Source of the DNA: Mesostigma viride
Lineage: Eukaryota > Streptophyta > Mesostigmatophyceae > Mesostigmatales > Mesostigmataceae
NCBI GenBank assembly: GCA_009746045.1
Contig: RPFO01000667.1
Coordinates: forward strand, 875,721 to 939,720
Direction of reading: 5' to 3'
DNA: 64,000 bases
Shown here in pieces: positions 1 to 11,252 of the stretch. A program made the position numbers and the translations under genes. The notes below the pieces were generated by a model. That model made no database searches and was not told the origin of the DNA. It was given only the letters and a program-made list of their open reading frames with translations. The number at the start of each line of letters is the position of its first letter. The first letter of the stretch is position 1.

Positions 1-1195
1 CAGGAGTGATCAGAGGAGGATTGGTGGAGCAAGAAGCGAGCTGGCAAGAAGCGAACAGGCGAAAAGTGAAGTTGCGAGACGAGAAGAGGCGAGAAAGGAG
101 CCGGATAAGAATGGGGGCGGGAGCTTTTTGACCATGTACAACGCAGTACCGCGGGCGCCTTCTGCGTGGGACTCGTCAGCCCATGCCCACCGCAGCGTCG
201 ACAAGGTGGCTCCTGACAATGGCGTTGCCGACAACACGGTTCATACGGGCGGCATCATTGTCAACGTGGAGGGCTGGGAAGGGGTCATATGAAGTGTGTA
301 GGCCCCCCACTGCCAGTTGTTTGACTTGCAACCCTTGGCAAGATTAACCCCCGGGGGGACTAAACCATGGAGATGTCAGCAATGCTCCATGTGGGTGAAC
401 CCCCGCGGCTCCATTAGTCCTCAGCACGTGACATCCACCACCTCCCCGCGTTCCTTGGCTTTGCGTGGGTCACCCCCCGGCGTTCCCTTTCGGCTTCCTA
501 CTCATCCAGCCGGCGAGCACATCAGCATTTCTGATGAGGCTGGTGTAGTATCTCGTGACATGCCTCTGTGAGTTAGCATGGCACACAAGTACTTACTTCC
601 ACATTGTCCGGTCAGCAGATTCGTCCGCCGGTTGGGTGGGCCGGGGGGGCCGGGGGGGCTGTTAAAGGTTGCCCTTGCAAAGCCTACTAGCCTAGGGCTG
701 TGGGAGGCCTGTGACGCATTCTTTTGCACTCCCCGTGGGTGGGGAGGCTGGAAACTGCAAGTCTGCGGGGTTAAGCCGAGGACCCCTCGGAAATTGGTCC
801 AAACCCACACACCCTCACGTAGTAAACCTAGGCTAGGGTAGATCTTTTGCTTTTTTCTCCTCGTTGTCGCATCGATTACACTTATTTAGCTAATTAGTAG
901 GCACAAACAGCAATAGTTCTATGTACATCAATAGTTCTATTATAATATACTACTATATAATAGTTATATATATTTATTGAGCAAGTTACCTTAAAAACTT
1001 TCCAAGGCAATTGTTGAGCTTCGCTCATTTTATATATGACGTGTGGACGGGCTCAAAGGGGACCGACCTGCCGTAGGTAGCGTAAGACTAGCGCTTGTCA
1101 CGAGGGTACTGCACCGGCTGGCCCTTTTTGTGCCGAGGCTGAGTGTGGTTCCGGAGTGCAGGCCTAGGTAGCTTCTAACTTAGCGTCACTAGACC
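1..1195. other. No recognisable gene
   Basis: Short open frames on both strands (for example 317-571 and 578-841) resemble no family I know and lack supporting splice or codon signals. The stretch from 890 to 1030 is AT-rich. I see no element boundary here. Confidence 0.5.
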
Positions 1196-1272
1196 TTGTA
1201 CCTGCGCCAGCCGCCAGGCGTGGCGCAACTGTGATGGGCAGTCAGTACACCTTGTACCTGCGCCTCTAGGGC

Positions 1273-1614
1273 ATGCCCTATATCACCAGCACCATTAAGC
1301 AACGACGCCTGCAGCTAGTAGGGCACCTAGCTCGCACCAACCAGGTAGACACCTCACGTGGCCCCCCCGCAGGACTGCGACCAGCCCAGCCTGGCCGGCA
1401 CCTCCTGACGTGGGCTGGGCCCAGTGATGTTAGACGCCGCAAGGCCCGCACCTTCAAAGAACAGCTAGTAGAGGACATGGGGGGCCTAGGCCTCTCCGTG
1501 ATTTGGAAGAAGATGATGGACAAGGCCAAGTGGGCCCAGGTCATAGAGGACAACGAGCCCCCCCCGGTGGGGAAGCGCCCCCGTGTGCAATCCCAGGGGA
1601 GGCACGCCAGATAG
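1273..1614 (+). pseudogene. LINE reverse-transcriptase ORF, C-terminal remnant
   Basis: This 113-codon frame carries the post-RT signature typical of LINE ORF2 C-termini, with RRLQLVGHLART near its start followed by QVDTS. It matches the minus-strand frame at 51976-52517 (RRLGLAGHLARTDQVDTS, then LSVIW, then a lysine-rich end). No RT catalytic motif is present because the copy is truncated at 1265. It is not expected to be functional. The family call rests on this internal homology and on general resemblance to LINE C-termini. The exact clade is not determined. Confidence 0.75.
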
Positions 1615-1755
1615 CTCCCCTAGGGCAGCGTGCGGCTGCCTAGATAGATGTTGTAGTTAGAATGCTGTTAGATAGATGTAGTATGTAGCCAATGTAGATA
1701 GATTAGACCGGTAGGACTGTTTGCACCCATCCATCCATCCATCCATCGGGGTTAA

Positions 1756-1785
1756 TGCTCCGTGACTCCCCAACGGGAGCACGAG
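1756..1785 (+). other. LINE 3'-terminal RNA hairpin
   Basis: TGCTCC at 1756-1761 can pair with GGAGCA at 1776-1781, and CTCCC-CAAC-GGGAG forms an alternative inner stem. It sits directly before the (TTAA)n tail. Other tails in the window carry the same CMAC loop with altered stem bases (see findings), which suggests recognition by the element's reverse transcriptase. Confidence 0.6.
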
Positions 1786-1883
1786 TCTAATTAATTAATT
1801 AATTAATTAATTAATTGTACCTGCGCCAGCCGGCAGGCTTGCGTGGCGCAATGTGAATGATAGTCAGTACTTAGAGTGGTGTA

Positions 1884-2362
1884 CACTACAATACGCTTCC
1901 GCGGACACCTTTTTCAGCGGGGAAAGTGCCCCCGGGCTTCCGGGGCAAATTCAGCAAGCGCTGCGGAACTTAGATACTAAAATTTCGTTTTTGGTTCGTA
2001 CCGTACAGCCAATCATTTTGCGCCCGGATCAAATTGTGATCTGGGCACTGAACACAAAAATTTCAGCGGAACGTACGAAAAACCAACGCAACTACAGAAA
2101 ATTTTCAGTGACGAAACTGTAGTACCGTGTACCAAGCAAAGTATAGTAGGACTTCGCTAAAATCACGTTCGGAATTTTTCCCCGCAAGATTCCCCCGCAA
2201 GATTCCCCCGCACGATTCCCCCCGCTAGGTTCAGGCTCCAGTCGATGCTCGCCAAATGGCGCAAAAAAAGAAACATATGTTAAAATCAACGGTGCAAATC
2301 CTCGTTACCGCTCGGGTAACATTCTCACTCATTTCGCGTCTCCTACGAACCGTATTGTAGTG
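1884..2362. mobile_element. 479-bp TIR element (MITE-like), copy 1
   Basis: The ends are inverted copies of CACTACAATACG (12 bp). By reading, the copy is identical over its full 479 bp to 39260-39738, 37 kb away, so both moved recently or were homogenised. It has no transposase. The open frame crossing it (1853-2122) is incidental. The CACTA start of the TIR recalls CACTA elements, but no clean 3-bp target duplication is visible at this copy. Confidence 0.85.
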
Positions 2363-2600
2363 AGGGGACGTAGGGAGGCCTCTTTTCAGCTCCCACCCAC
2401 CCACCCACCCACCCACGCTGCTAAGAGCGGCAACACCTTGTGTTCGAGTATGCTGGGCCCCCAGCATGGTTCTACAATAACCAACTTGATAATGATGTGC
2501 ACTGAGTTTGAAGGTGTGGTATAGGCTGTCCGTATAAAGCCTAGCACACAAAAATGTAAAATAATTGTTTCTCTTGGTGGGAAGGAACTCCAATGGACCA
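2363..2600. other. Spacer with (CACC)n tract
   Basis: The spacer holds a short CACC repeat at about 2392-2416 and no coding signal. The left end of the retroelement that follows is not resolved. Confidence 0.4.
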
Positions 2601-3187
2601 CAAACAAGAAATGTATTAATTTTCTATTGCCTGCCCGCGGTGCGCCAAGAATGGCTCCTGAATCTGGACGCTCAAGTGGCGCAGGCGGTGGTGCTCTTTG
2701 CTACAGGGCTTGCCGTGCAGGCCCAGCAGGCCGCCCGTGCGACATATCTCGCTGGGGGGGCCACCGACCACGCCTTGCTCGATCGCCCTCAGCTGCACAC
2801 GTTTCTTGCCTCTGCCGGGCCCGGCTCGGCCGGCCTTGTTGCGCAGGCCCACGGGCGCTTGACTACGGCGGTCACCCCAGCGCAAGCCGCCCGCCTGCGC
2901 GTTGACTTCGGGGCTCCTGTCACCGTGCACACCGGCGACCTGGTTCTGTACGATGCGGGGGGGGGCGTGTTCTTGAGCTGAGCGCGGGTGCGGCCGTGCC
3001 CGCCATCTTGCACGATGTGCTCGAGCTTGCGGGCATCCCCCATGTCTGGCACCCTGCTGGTCCGCGCCGCCGTCTTCTCTCCGCCGATGAGATCGCCCGA
3101 CTGCCGAGCTGGGAGCTGGGGTGGGACGCGGCGCCCGCCCACTACGGGCCGGCCCACTTGGTGGATGTCACTGCCAGCGGCCCCTCC

Positions 3188-3315
3188 TGCCCCATCTGCT
3201 TGGACCTGCCTCGCCCTGGTGACGGTCTCTGCCGCCTCCCTGCTTGCGGCCACGTCTTCCATCAAGCTTGCATCGCCACGAGCTTGCACACGACCTCCGC
3301 CACCTGCCCCCTTTG
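3188..3315 (+). other. RING-H2 finger coding segment
   Basis: Cys-x2-Cys, Cys-x-His-x3-His-x2-Cys and a closing Cys-x2-Cys are all intact in one frame, the pattern of a RING-H2 zinc finger (commonly a ubiquitin E3 module). It lies inside the retroelement ORF, upstream of the nucleic-acid-binding fingers. Confidence 0.75.
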
Positions 3316-5275
3316 CCGGGCCGCGGTCCTTTCCCCCTTGCCTCCTGGCGTTCTCCCGCTGGGGCCCTCGCCCGTGTCCGTGCGCCGCCAGTCCCACGCG
3401 CCTGCCCCGACACCTGCCTCCCCTGTGCGTGGTCGTGGGTCGCGCGCCGGCTTGGCTGCCTCCTCCAGCGCCCCCCTCCCGGCCGTGGGGGCCGTCCCCG
3501 CGCCGGTCTTGTCCTCGGCTGCCACGAGCCCTGCTGACCGCCCGGCGGCCGGCCCCGCCCTGGGTTCCGCTGCAGCTGTAGTTCCTCTGGCTGAGGGTGC
3601 TCCCGACCCCTCCCCCTCTCGACCCGGGCCGGCCCAACCGGGTGGGCGCACCCCCTCAGATGGCTTCCATTATTGCCAAGTCGATGGTCCCCTTGGTGAC
3701 CCGTGTGGCGCGCGCCTGCCCAACCGGAATTCGTTGCTGGTGCACATTCGGGCTTCCCACCCCCACATCACGGAGGCCGCCATGCGCGCCATGGACTGCT
3801 ACCGCTGCCCGGCAGCCCATTGCCAGCGGATTTTTTCGATCCACGGGCGGTACCAGCATGAGCGGCAGTGCCGCCGCCAAACCCCCCAGAACGGCCTGCC
3901 CGGCGGCCCGGCGGCCGCACCGGCCTCCCGGTCCGGGGCGGCCCCTCGGTCGGCCCCTGCCCCTCCACCGGCATCGCAGGGTACGAGCGATCCGGGGGAC
4001 CTCTCGGCAGGCTGGGCATTCCTGGCCACGCTCCCTTTTGCCGCCTGTGCGCGCAACCCTTGCATGACGCTCCCGGACGTCCCTCACCGCGCCCGGAGCT
4101 TGTTTACGCGCTGCGCCCTGCTTTCCCTGGCCCGGATGCATAGTCACCCTCTCGACGAACTCGGCCATGTGCAAGCTGTTTCTCGTCACCCCCCGGCTCC
4201 TCTTAGCGCCGTTGGAGCGGGGCGTGCGTGGCGTACAGGGTGCGGTCATCGCTCGCTGCCGGCGGTTCCTCCTCGGGGATTGGGAAGGGCTGTGGGCGCT
4301 GCAGCCTCCGGCCTCCACCCGGGTGTCGGGGGCCGCCTCCTTTGCCCGGGTGGAAGCTGACGTCATGCGGTTGGTGAAGGTAGGTGAATTGAGCCGCGGG
4401 CCATGCAAAAGCTTGAACTGACCGCGTTGGCTCCCTCCACTCCCCCGACCCTGCAGGCTTTGCGCGACCTTCACCCCGACGAACCGGCCTTTGCGGTGCC
4501 CGCCCCGGCCGGCCACCCCCCCGCCCCCGCCTATTGTCCTGGACCTGGACATCTTCACGGCTGTGCTGAAGGATCTGCCGAACGCCTCCTCCACCGGCCC
4601 CTCAGGCTGGCGCTACGAGCACCTCTCCGTGATGGCGGGCCATGGCGGGGCGACCGCACTCTTTGAGGCTGCCGCCGACTTGGCCGCGGGGTCCCTGGCC
4701 CCCGCGGCGCGCCCTTGGCTGGCTGGGGCACGCCTCATTGCCCTCCTGAAAGACGACGTCCCCCCGCCTGCTGGCCGCGTTCGTCCCATTGCTTGCGGCG
4801 AGGTCCTACGCAAGCTGGTGAGTAAGGTCATTTGTCGCCAAAAGGCCCCCGAGTTTCGCGCCTACTTCTGCCCCAACCGGAGTGATACTGAGGAGTCCGT
4901 CGCGGCCCAGCTTGGCGTCGCCACCAAAGGGGGCAGCGACATCATCGTGCACACAGTTCAGGCCTACCTCGAGACGCATCCGACCCATGTGGCGCTGAAG
5001 GTGGATTGCCACAATGCGTTCAATATGCTGTCACCAAGGCTAGCATCTTTGAGGCCGTCGGCGAGGCGTTCCCTGACCTTCTTGCGTGGACAGCAGCCTG
5101 CTACGGCGAACCCACTCAACTCTCCTTCCTCATGGAGGATGGGACGTTCGCCGACATCGCTTCCCGCACGGGAACCCAGCAAGGTGACCCCCTCGGCCCC
5201 TTTTACCTGTCTGCCCCGCTGCACAAGGCTCTCCAAGGTGTCCACGCTGCGCACCCGGATGTCGTGCTCCTCGCC

Positions 5276-5294
5276 TACATGCATGCAGGACGAT
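5276..5294 (+). other. Broken YMDD catalytic box of the RT
   Basis: TAC ATG (5276-5281) is followed by seven extra bases, CATGCAG (5282-5288), and then GAC GAT (5289-5294). Removing the seven bases restores Tyr-Met-Asp-Asp followed by IHALGPAD. ATGCATGC looks like slippage. The copy cannot be active. Confidence 0.75.
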
Positions 5295-6359
5295 ATCCAT
5301 GCCCTTGGCCCGGCCGACGCTGTGGTTGCCGCCCTGGCTGCCCTTGAAGTGGCCATGGCGGCCATCAACCTTCGGCTCACCCTCCCCAAGTGTGCAGTCT
5401 TTTCGCCCCAGGGGGACTGCTCTGGCTTCCCCGGCCCGCGGCTATCCCGGGGGCATTGGCGCGGGCGCGTGGTTTCTCGTGCCTGGGCGTCCCTGTGGGT
5501 GACCCTGACTACGTCGAAGAGGAGCTCCGGGCCACCGTGGAACAGCGCACCCATGTCCTTGAGACTTGGGCGCGCCTCAAGGACCCCCAGACCAAAGGGC
5601 TCCTCCTGTGGTTTTGCGCCCACCCGCGGGTGGTTCACTGGCTCCGTGCAGCGCTCCCCCCCACTTGGTGCCGGCGGCTTGCCGCGGAAGGCCATGACGA
5701 GCGCATTCAGGCCGCCTTGCAGGTGCTCCTCCCCGGCCCTAGCCTGCCAGCTCACTCCATGCGCTTGGCCACCCTCCCCTGCCGCATGGGCGGGTGTGGG
5801 CTCACCCGCGCCGCCCGCCTCGCCCCCGCCGCCTTCCTTGGCTCTGTTGCTCAGGCCTGGGCGGAGATCCGCCGGTTGGTCCCCAGCGCCGTCAGCGCCA
5901 TTCCCGACTTGGTCACCCCATCCCCCTTCCCCTTTGTGCAGGCTGTGCAGGATTCTTACCTCGGGATCCAGCAGGCTTGCGACCTCGTCCGCCCCGCTCA
6001 GGCCGTCCACCGTCGCCTGCCCCGGCCGGGGCACGCTCGGCGTGTCCACTGTCGTCAGTCCTAGTGTCTTCCCTGCCTGCGTTCATGAAAAACAACAAAA
6101 GACCTACGCGGGTATACCGGCTACACTGTGCCGACTGGATGGGTCTGCATGCGAGCTTGAACGATCAGGGGAAGGCTTGGCTTCACTCCGTTTCCCTTGA
6201 GGGGAGCGTGGGGTCCGCATTCCTGCGCGCCCTCCCCATGAGCCCTTTGTTCACACTGGTTCCGGCCCTTTACGCCATCGCTCTCCGCCACCAGCTCTTT
6301 GCCCCGCAACCTCTCATCACGGCGGGTGCATCCTGCGGCTGCACTAGGAGTTAATTTGA

Positions 6360-6640
6360 AGCCCCCGTAACCTGTCCGGTAACTTCGACGCCCCCGTAAC
6401 CTGCCCGGTAACTTCGACGGGCCAGGTTACGGGTCCGTATTCGTTGGCGGTTTGGGTTACCGGACCGGTTACGGTACCATTCGGAATATTGGCCCCGAGA
6501 TTCGGTACGGCCCAGTAACTGGGCCGGTTATGTTTACGGGGGCGTGAACGGCTTCGGTTCAGGTTACGTTGGGGTATACGGGACGGGTCAGGTAGTGGTT
6601 ACGGCGCCATAGCTGCCCCAATATTAGGCACTGGGGTGGT
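6360..6640. repeat. Left subterminal repeats of the CACTA-like element
   Basis: About a dozen copies of a CCGGTAAC-like motif occur in both orientations, starting right after the terminal inverted repeat. They mirror the array at 15000-15518. Confidence 0.75.
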
Positions 6641-7540
6641 TACGGAGCCGTTATCGTTAACTGGATCGTAAACCGCGACATAGCTGGCAGCTCAGCTTGT
6701 TCGTTATAATATTCCCGAAAACGTTAGTGTTTTCGTTTTTTGAGTTTCGCTTTTAATTGTCCGGCATTGACGTGAATAAATATGGGGGTGCGAAATCCGT
6801 CTGTTTCTTGCTTCATGCAATGCATATCTTTGTCGTCAGATAATCAGCTCTTTAGGCTATGCCCGACCTTCCTATACTGCCAGCCTACGGCAATGAGCCA
6901 GCAGAAGATATGGCGTGCCCAAGATTCCGCGCGAAGGCCGCTAATGGTCTTCCGGATGTGCAGTAAGTGCGGTAAAAGCTGCGAAAATTGCTTATAATGC
7001 CTGTAGGAAGCTCTTTGCGACAGTGTTTCCAAGCGAGTTCATTGTTCTTTTGACGCCAGATACAAAAGGCAAAGGGGGGCATCGTTTTTATTAGTCGGCA
7101 GTGCGGTTTCGAGAAGTGATGAGTCGGGCAGACGACCTCGCCACGACACCCTCGGCCCAAGCTTCGCATATCCCGGCAGCCATAAAGAAGCGCAGATTAA
7201 GCCAGGTGAGCGAGCCAGAGGGCCCAGAATCGTTGCTAACGCAAGGCAGCTTCTAAAAGGGTAGAAAGCTGGGTTGTTAAGACTTTCTCAAGAGCATGGT
7301 GCAGTGGTTATTGCCACCTTGTCCAGAGATTTGCCCTTGTCTTTCTGATTTAAAGACTGTTTTAAAGAGGGATGGGAGAACGTTTCCAACGTTGTAGCTT
7401 ATTCATTACTGTGAAGAAAGAGCCTTTTCAGTTGCTGACAATGAGATGGAAACTGTCTCATGCAAATTAACCAGGCAATGCAAGTGATGCAAGGTGAGGC
7501 CATGCATGGCTGATATTGCCTTCATGCGTGAGTTGAGCAG
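6641..7540. other. No recognisable gene
   Basis: Interior of the CACTA-like element with moderate GC and only short frames. I see no family signature. Confidence 0.45.
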
Positions 7541-8770
7541 GAGACTGGCTGGGTGTGTGGCTGGCTAGGTGAGCGGGGCGTGTATGGGGTGTTGCAATGG
7601 TGAGGGCATGCGAGGCGGGCACATGCCTGGCTGGTTTGGGTGTTGGGTAGTTAGGTGGTTCGGTGATTGTGTTGTTGAGTGGTTAGGTGGTTAGGTGGTT
7701 GTATAGCTGGGTGATTGGTTGTTTGGTTGTTTGATTGCCCAGAGAGCCTTGGGTGGGAGGCTTGGGCTATAGATGCTTCAAGGGATGCCTAGGCGTGGGT
7801 GGGTTCAATGGCAGGTGGGTGGCTGATAGGTGGATGCTTTGGTAAATGGCTGGCTGCGTAGGTGGGAGCACAGGCAGTTGGAGAGGGTGGGTGGCTGGCT
7901 GGCTGGTCATGGTGGGTGGATGAGTGCAAGGGCGGTCGGTTATTGGCAGATGCCCAGGTGGCTGGGTGATGATAGGCTTTGGGGACTTTGAAGTGGGTGG
8001 GTTGTTGGATGCATGAGTGAAACAACTGCACGTTTTTGAGGGTGGTGTGTTGGTGGTTGGTTGGTTAGGGATGTATGTGTGTGTGTGGGTTGGTGGGTGG
8101 GCCATTGGTGGCTGGTGGCTGGTGGATGTGTAGATGACTAGATGTGGGTGGGTGGGCGAAGGGACGGGTAGATGGACGGGTGGGCGCACAGATATGGATG
8201 CGTGGATGGGTTTATGGTTGGGACCGACTCACCTATCACGGGTGAAGGGCTGTGCAGGTTTGGGGTGAGGTAAGTGCCGGGGTGCTGGCTGAGAAAATGC
8301 ATGTGTGGGTGGGTCAGTGGGTGGGTCAGTGGGTATAAGGGTGTGGGGGCAGTGAATGGTTGAGTGGGTAGGTGCGTGGGTGGGTCAACTGTGGGTGGCC
8401 GGACGGGTGCATATGGGGCCAGCTGGCTGGGTGTTTAGGTGGTTGGGTGGTTGGGTGGTTGGCTCATTGGATGGGGGAATGCCTGCTTATTACCTAGTTG
8501 GTGTGTGGGTTGCGCAGGTGCCTTGGTGGGTGGGTGGATGTCCAAGTGGGTTGGTAGGTGGTTGGGTGCCTAGGTGCACGCATGGTTGTATAAGTTGGGT
8601 AAGCACGTGCGCGGCTGGCTTGGTGGGTGGGTCACTGGGTGGGAGGACAGGTGGCTGTCTGGGTGCACGGGCGCGCGAGTGTGTGAGCAGTTGTGTGGGT
8701 GGGTGGCCAGGTGGCTGCATGGGTGGGCGACTGCATGGGTGGCTTGGTGCGCACAAAGTGCAAGAGATGG
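7540..8770 (+). repeat. Degenerate GTGGGT/GGCTGG G-rich repeat
   Basis: Over 1.2 kb the plus strand is dominated by GGTGGGTGG and GGCTGG words with no fixed period. Open frames on both strands here are low-complexity artefacts. Closely spaced GGG runs suggest G-quadruplex potential. Confidence 0.7.
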
Positions 8771-9039
8771 AGACATGGGATATGCCAATGCCATATCATG
8801 TGAGCATACGTGGATGCCAGGTGACATGTGCCAGCCTGTCGCAGTTATACTGTACCTTGGCGTTTGCTTGGCGTGTCGTTGCCAATAATTTCACACAGGA
8901 TGTACATGGTACGTGTTGGTAGCAATCACATGGCTGTGTTAGTGAGTGATGTTGCATGTATTGTTCAGCTTTCTTTCCCATTTTGCAATGTGCCAAGGTT
9001 CTTAAGTAGTTTAGAAGTATGGTGTCATGGGGTATACAT

Positions 9040-9094
9040 CAAGGAGACAACCAGCGCAGGCCAGAAATCGGGAGAATCCGGACCATGGTAGCTC
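9040..9094 (-). mobile_element. 55-bp Penelope-like 3'-end insertion
   Basis: It begins with the constant end CAAGGAGACAACCAGCGC and stops after GGTAGCTC. ACAT flanks it at 9036-9039 and 9095-9098. It belongs to the family whose longest copy is 38972 to about 41050. Confidence 0.7.
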
Positions 9095-9403
9095 ACATGC
9101 ATGTGCACTGCACATCACACATTTGTGGCATACTCGCAATGTCTACCTTACATCTTGCATTCTGTTAGGAACAGTCGCCACTCAGGCATTCACATGCACC
9201 AGGGTTTCGCTCACTGTTTGTGCTGTAGTCATCGTTAAATCAAAAATCTTTACAAAGCCTGGCAATTGTCATAATGTTGGGCTCCTTATGACATGAGATT
9301 TTGCACACGAAGTTTTGCGACCATGCTTCAGATGCTTGCATGATGACGACCAGTTTTGGTTGTAATATGACATGGTGGTGCAGGTGCCCTGGTGCACCTA
9401 GAG

Positions 9404-9536
9404 CAGTGGTAGCTTACATTCCCACCCTTTCATGAAGTAGCCTAGAATGTATTAAAAGCCATATGCCCCTTCTCAGGGATATGTGCTACATTTACTCCCA
9501 ACGGAGTGATGTTGATAACTAATTAATTAATTAATG
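9404..9536 (+). mobile_element. LINE family B, 3' end
   Basis: It contains GGTGC..GTGCACC, CTTCTCAGGGATATGTGCTAC, the hairpin ACTCC-CAAC-GGAGT (9494-9507) and an AATT tail. It matches the 3' ends at 30080-30354, 37476-37546 and 53455-54325. The copy is 5'-truncated with no coding part. Confidence 0.75.
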
Positions 9537-10204
9537 ACATCATATTAATTTTTAAAATCATTATTGATAGCAACACTACCTTGTTAGCATTTGTTACCAT
9601 TCAGGGCTCCAAATGCCCTGAGGCGTTGTACAAGGTCTGAACAACCGTAATTCATTGTGGCTGTTAAGTTCCAGCTTCGTCGGGCATAATTCGTCTAACT
9701 ATCTAAGTGCAAACGTTGTTTGGAAGGGACTCATTTTGGCCTTAATTAAGGATCTGGAGCAGGAGCACGTATTCCATGGACTGATGGGGGTGGGTGCATT
9801 AGAACTGAGCCGCGAAGACTAGCTGATCTCACTCTAATCTTATATACAAAGTTAAAAAAATTAAATTAAATTATAACATGTCTCCGTTGGGAGATCATGT
9901 AGCACATATTCCAGGTTGGATGGGTGGTGTGGAGGAAGCCGCGTAATCGAACTAACCTAACTCTAAGCTATATCTAGTCTAGAAAAGCCTATCTACGCTA
10001 CTCATCAAAACGGCTCCTCCGTTTGTACAAAGTTGTCTCCTTGATAATATACAAAGTTGTCTCTCGTAATACAAAATCCTAACTACTCTACTCAGTCACG
10101 CACCCCTTCCTCCTGGCGTGGGGGAGGGGGGGCTCTTACATCGCCATGCGTCCAGGCATGATTTGTCTCGCTTCATGTACCATGATTGCCTTTAATTTGA
10201 CCAT
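9536..10204. other. No recognisable gene
   Basis: AT-rich filler. A short inverted LINE-B tail lies at 9850-9913. Nothing else is supported. Confidence 0.4.
9850..9913 (-). mobile_element. LINE family B, very short 3' end
   Basis: The minus strand reads GTGCTACATG, hairpin TCTCC-CAAC-GGAGA (9881-9894), then an AATTTAATTT tail. The first stem pair is U-A here, A-U at 9494 and G-C at 37507, so pairing is kept while the bases change. Confidence 0.65.
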
Positions 10205-10588
10205 TAATTAATTAATTAATTAATTAATTAATTAATTAATTAATTAATTAATTAAGAACATCCATCCATCCATCCATCCATCCCTCCCTCCCTCCCTCCC
10301 TCCCTCCTCCCTCCCTCCCTCCCTCCCTCCCTCCCTCCCTCCTCCCTCCCTCCCTCCCTCCCTCCCTCCCTCCCTCCCTCCCTCCTCCCTCCTCCCTCCC
10401 TCCCTCCCTCCCTCCTCCCTCCCTCCCTCCCTCCCTCCCTCCCTCCCTCCTCCCTCCCTCCCTCCCTCCTCCCTCCCTCCCTCCCTCCCTCCCTCCCTCC
10501 CTCCCTCCCTCCCTCCCTCCCTCCCTCCCTCCCTCCCTCCCTCCCTCCCTCCCTCCCTCCCTCCCTCCCTCCCTCCCTCCCTCCCTCC
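10205..10588. repeat. Compound microsatellite (TTAA)n-(CATC)n-(CCCT)n
   Basis: About 52 bp of TTAA repeats, then CATC repeats, then about 310 bp of CCCT repeats with occasional CCT interruptions that shift the register. The minus strand is pure GGGA and could form G-quadruplex or triplex structures. Glu-Gly-Gly-Arg frames are artefacts. Confidence 0.9.
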
Positions 10589-10804
10589 ATGATGAAATTT
10601 GGTCGGGTAAATTGCAATAGACTCGCCTTTTGATGACGAACACGCCGATCTAATTTTTGGCAGCCATCGCCCAGGATTTCGCAAGTTATCGCCAGCGGCC
10701 TGCCCAGCAGATCTCGCTATTTTTCTGCACATTATGGCGGCACCACGCACGTGATCAGTGTGCCTGCGCCCCCTGCCCTCGTCTAGGTGCTATTAAACGT
10801 AGCT

Positions 10805-11252
10805 ATGGAGGTCCCCGCATCGTCTTCAGCTCTTGCCGCCGATTCTATTGATGCCCAGATTGCTGCAAACAAAATCGCCCACGACATTGTCGTCGCCAAG
10901 AACGCCGCTAACAAGCGATCCAAGACTTCGGAAGCAACTTCGGAAGCAACTCCGATAGCTGCTGAAACCTCCTTGCCGGACGCCATTTCTTCCTCATTCT
11001 ACATGCCAGGCCAGCGTTTGAGCCTGGCAGACATCGATACCTTACTCGCCTACAATGACGCCGCTGTGACAAGCGTGCTGAAGCTCCGCAACGACAACGA
11101 CGCCCCGATTCGCCACCCTAAGAGCGGCCAGGTTATGGAGGCTGCTTCGGATGAATGGCCTCATTGGGATGAGCGCCAGCGTCGGCTTGCCTGTCTTATT
11201 TCGTGCTGCCCTGAACTTGTCGAGCTGCCGGCGACGACCATCGCCATCTTGT
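10805..11252 (+). CDS. Unknown protein exon inside the CACTA-like element
   Basis: From the ATG at 10805 a frame with balanced codon use runs about 149 codons to a strong 5' splice donor, GTAAGT, at 11253-11258. Read through, it would stop at 11269. The N-terminus is Ala/Ser/Lys-rich with a small tandem TSEATSEATP. The second half is less biased (PGQRLSLADIDTLLAYND, then HWDERQRRLACLISCCPEL). I recognise no domain. The composition differs from the flanking repeats, which suggests either a captured host exon or a poorly conserved transposon protein. A matching acceptor exon was not found before 15533. Confidence 0.45.

Larger units (their letters stand above)
1265..1814 (+). mobile_element. 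5'-truncated LINE (family A), 3' end with (TTAA)n tail
   Basis: The fragment is bounded by a perfect 13-bp target duplication, TTGTACCTGCGCC, at 1252-1264 and 1815-1827. It contains the extreme C-terminus of a LINE polyprotein, a CATCC tract near 1729-1747, the hairpin at 1756-1783 and an AATT tail to 1814. The surrounding 55 bp (1196-1250 and 1815-1870) was already a diverged direct repeat before insertion. The same family occurs at 19331-19558 and 50794-52517. Confidence 0.85.
2625..6341 (+). pseudogene. R2/NeSL-type non-LTR retroelement polyprotein, 5' part (RING-H2, C2H2-like, RT)
   Basis: This is a decayed retroelement read through at least six frameshifts. A leader domain comes first, with a one-base shift in the G9 run at 2957-2965. 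A RING-H2 finger follows (CPIC at 3188-3199, CGHVFHQAC, CPLC at 3304-3315), then two C2H2-like fingers (about 3674-3759 and 3801-3870) and a reverse transcriptase. RT motifs are LIALLKDD, VRPIACGEVLRKL, the catalytic VALKVDCHNAFN (4989-5024), GTQQGDPLGP (5171-5200) and a Tyr-Met/Asp-Asp box split by 7 extra bases (5282-5288). N-terminal C2H2 fingers plus a C-terminal restriction-like endonuclease (15534-16152) fit R2/NeSL-like LINEs. The RING finger is unusual for that group. The frame stops at 6341 because a CACTA-like element is inserted. The true start is not resolved. Confidence 0.8.

Noticed and set aside
317-841. Two adjacent plus-strand frames near the left edge
   Set aside because: No start context, domain or codon bias was convincing, and an equally long minus-strand frame overlaps them.
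1853-2122. Conserved 77-residue protein shared with 39235-39498
   Set aside because: The identity simply reflects two identical copies of a 479-bp TIR element. There is no independent evidence of coding.
10244-10750. Glu/Gly/Arg repeat proteins on the minus strand
   Set aside because: They are translations of the (GGGA)n microsatellite in three frames.
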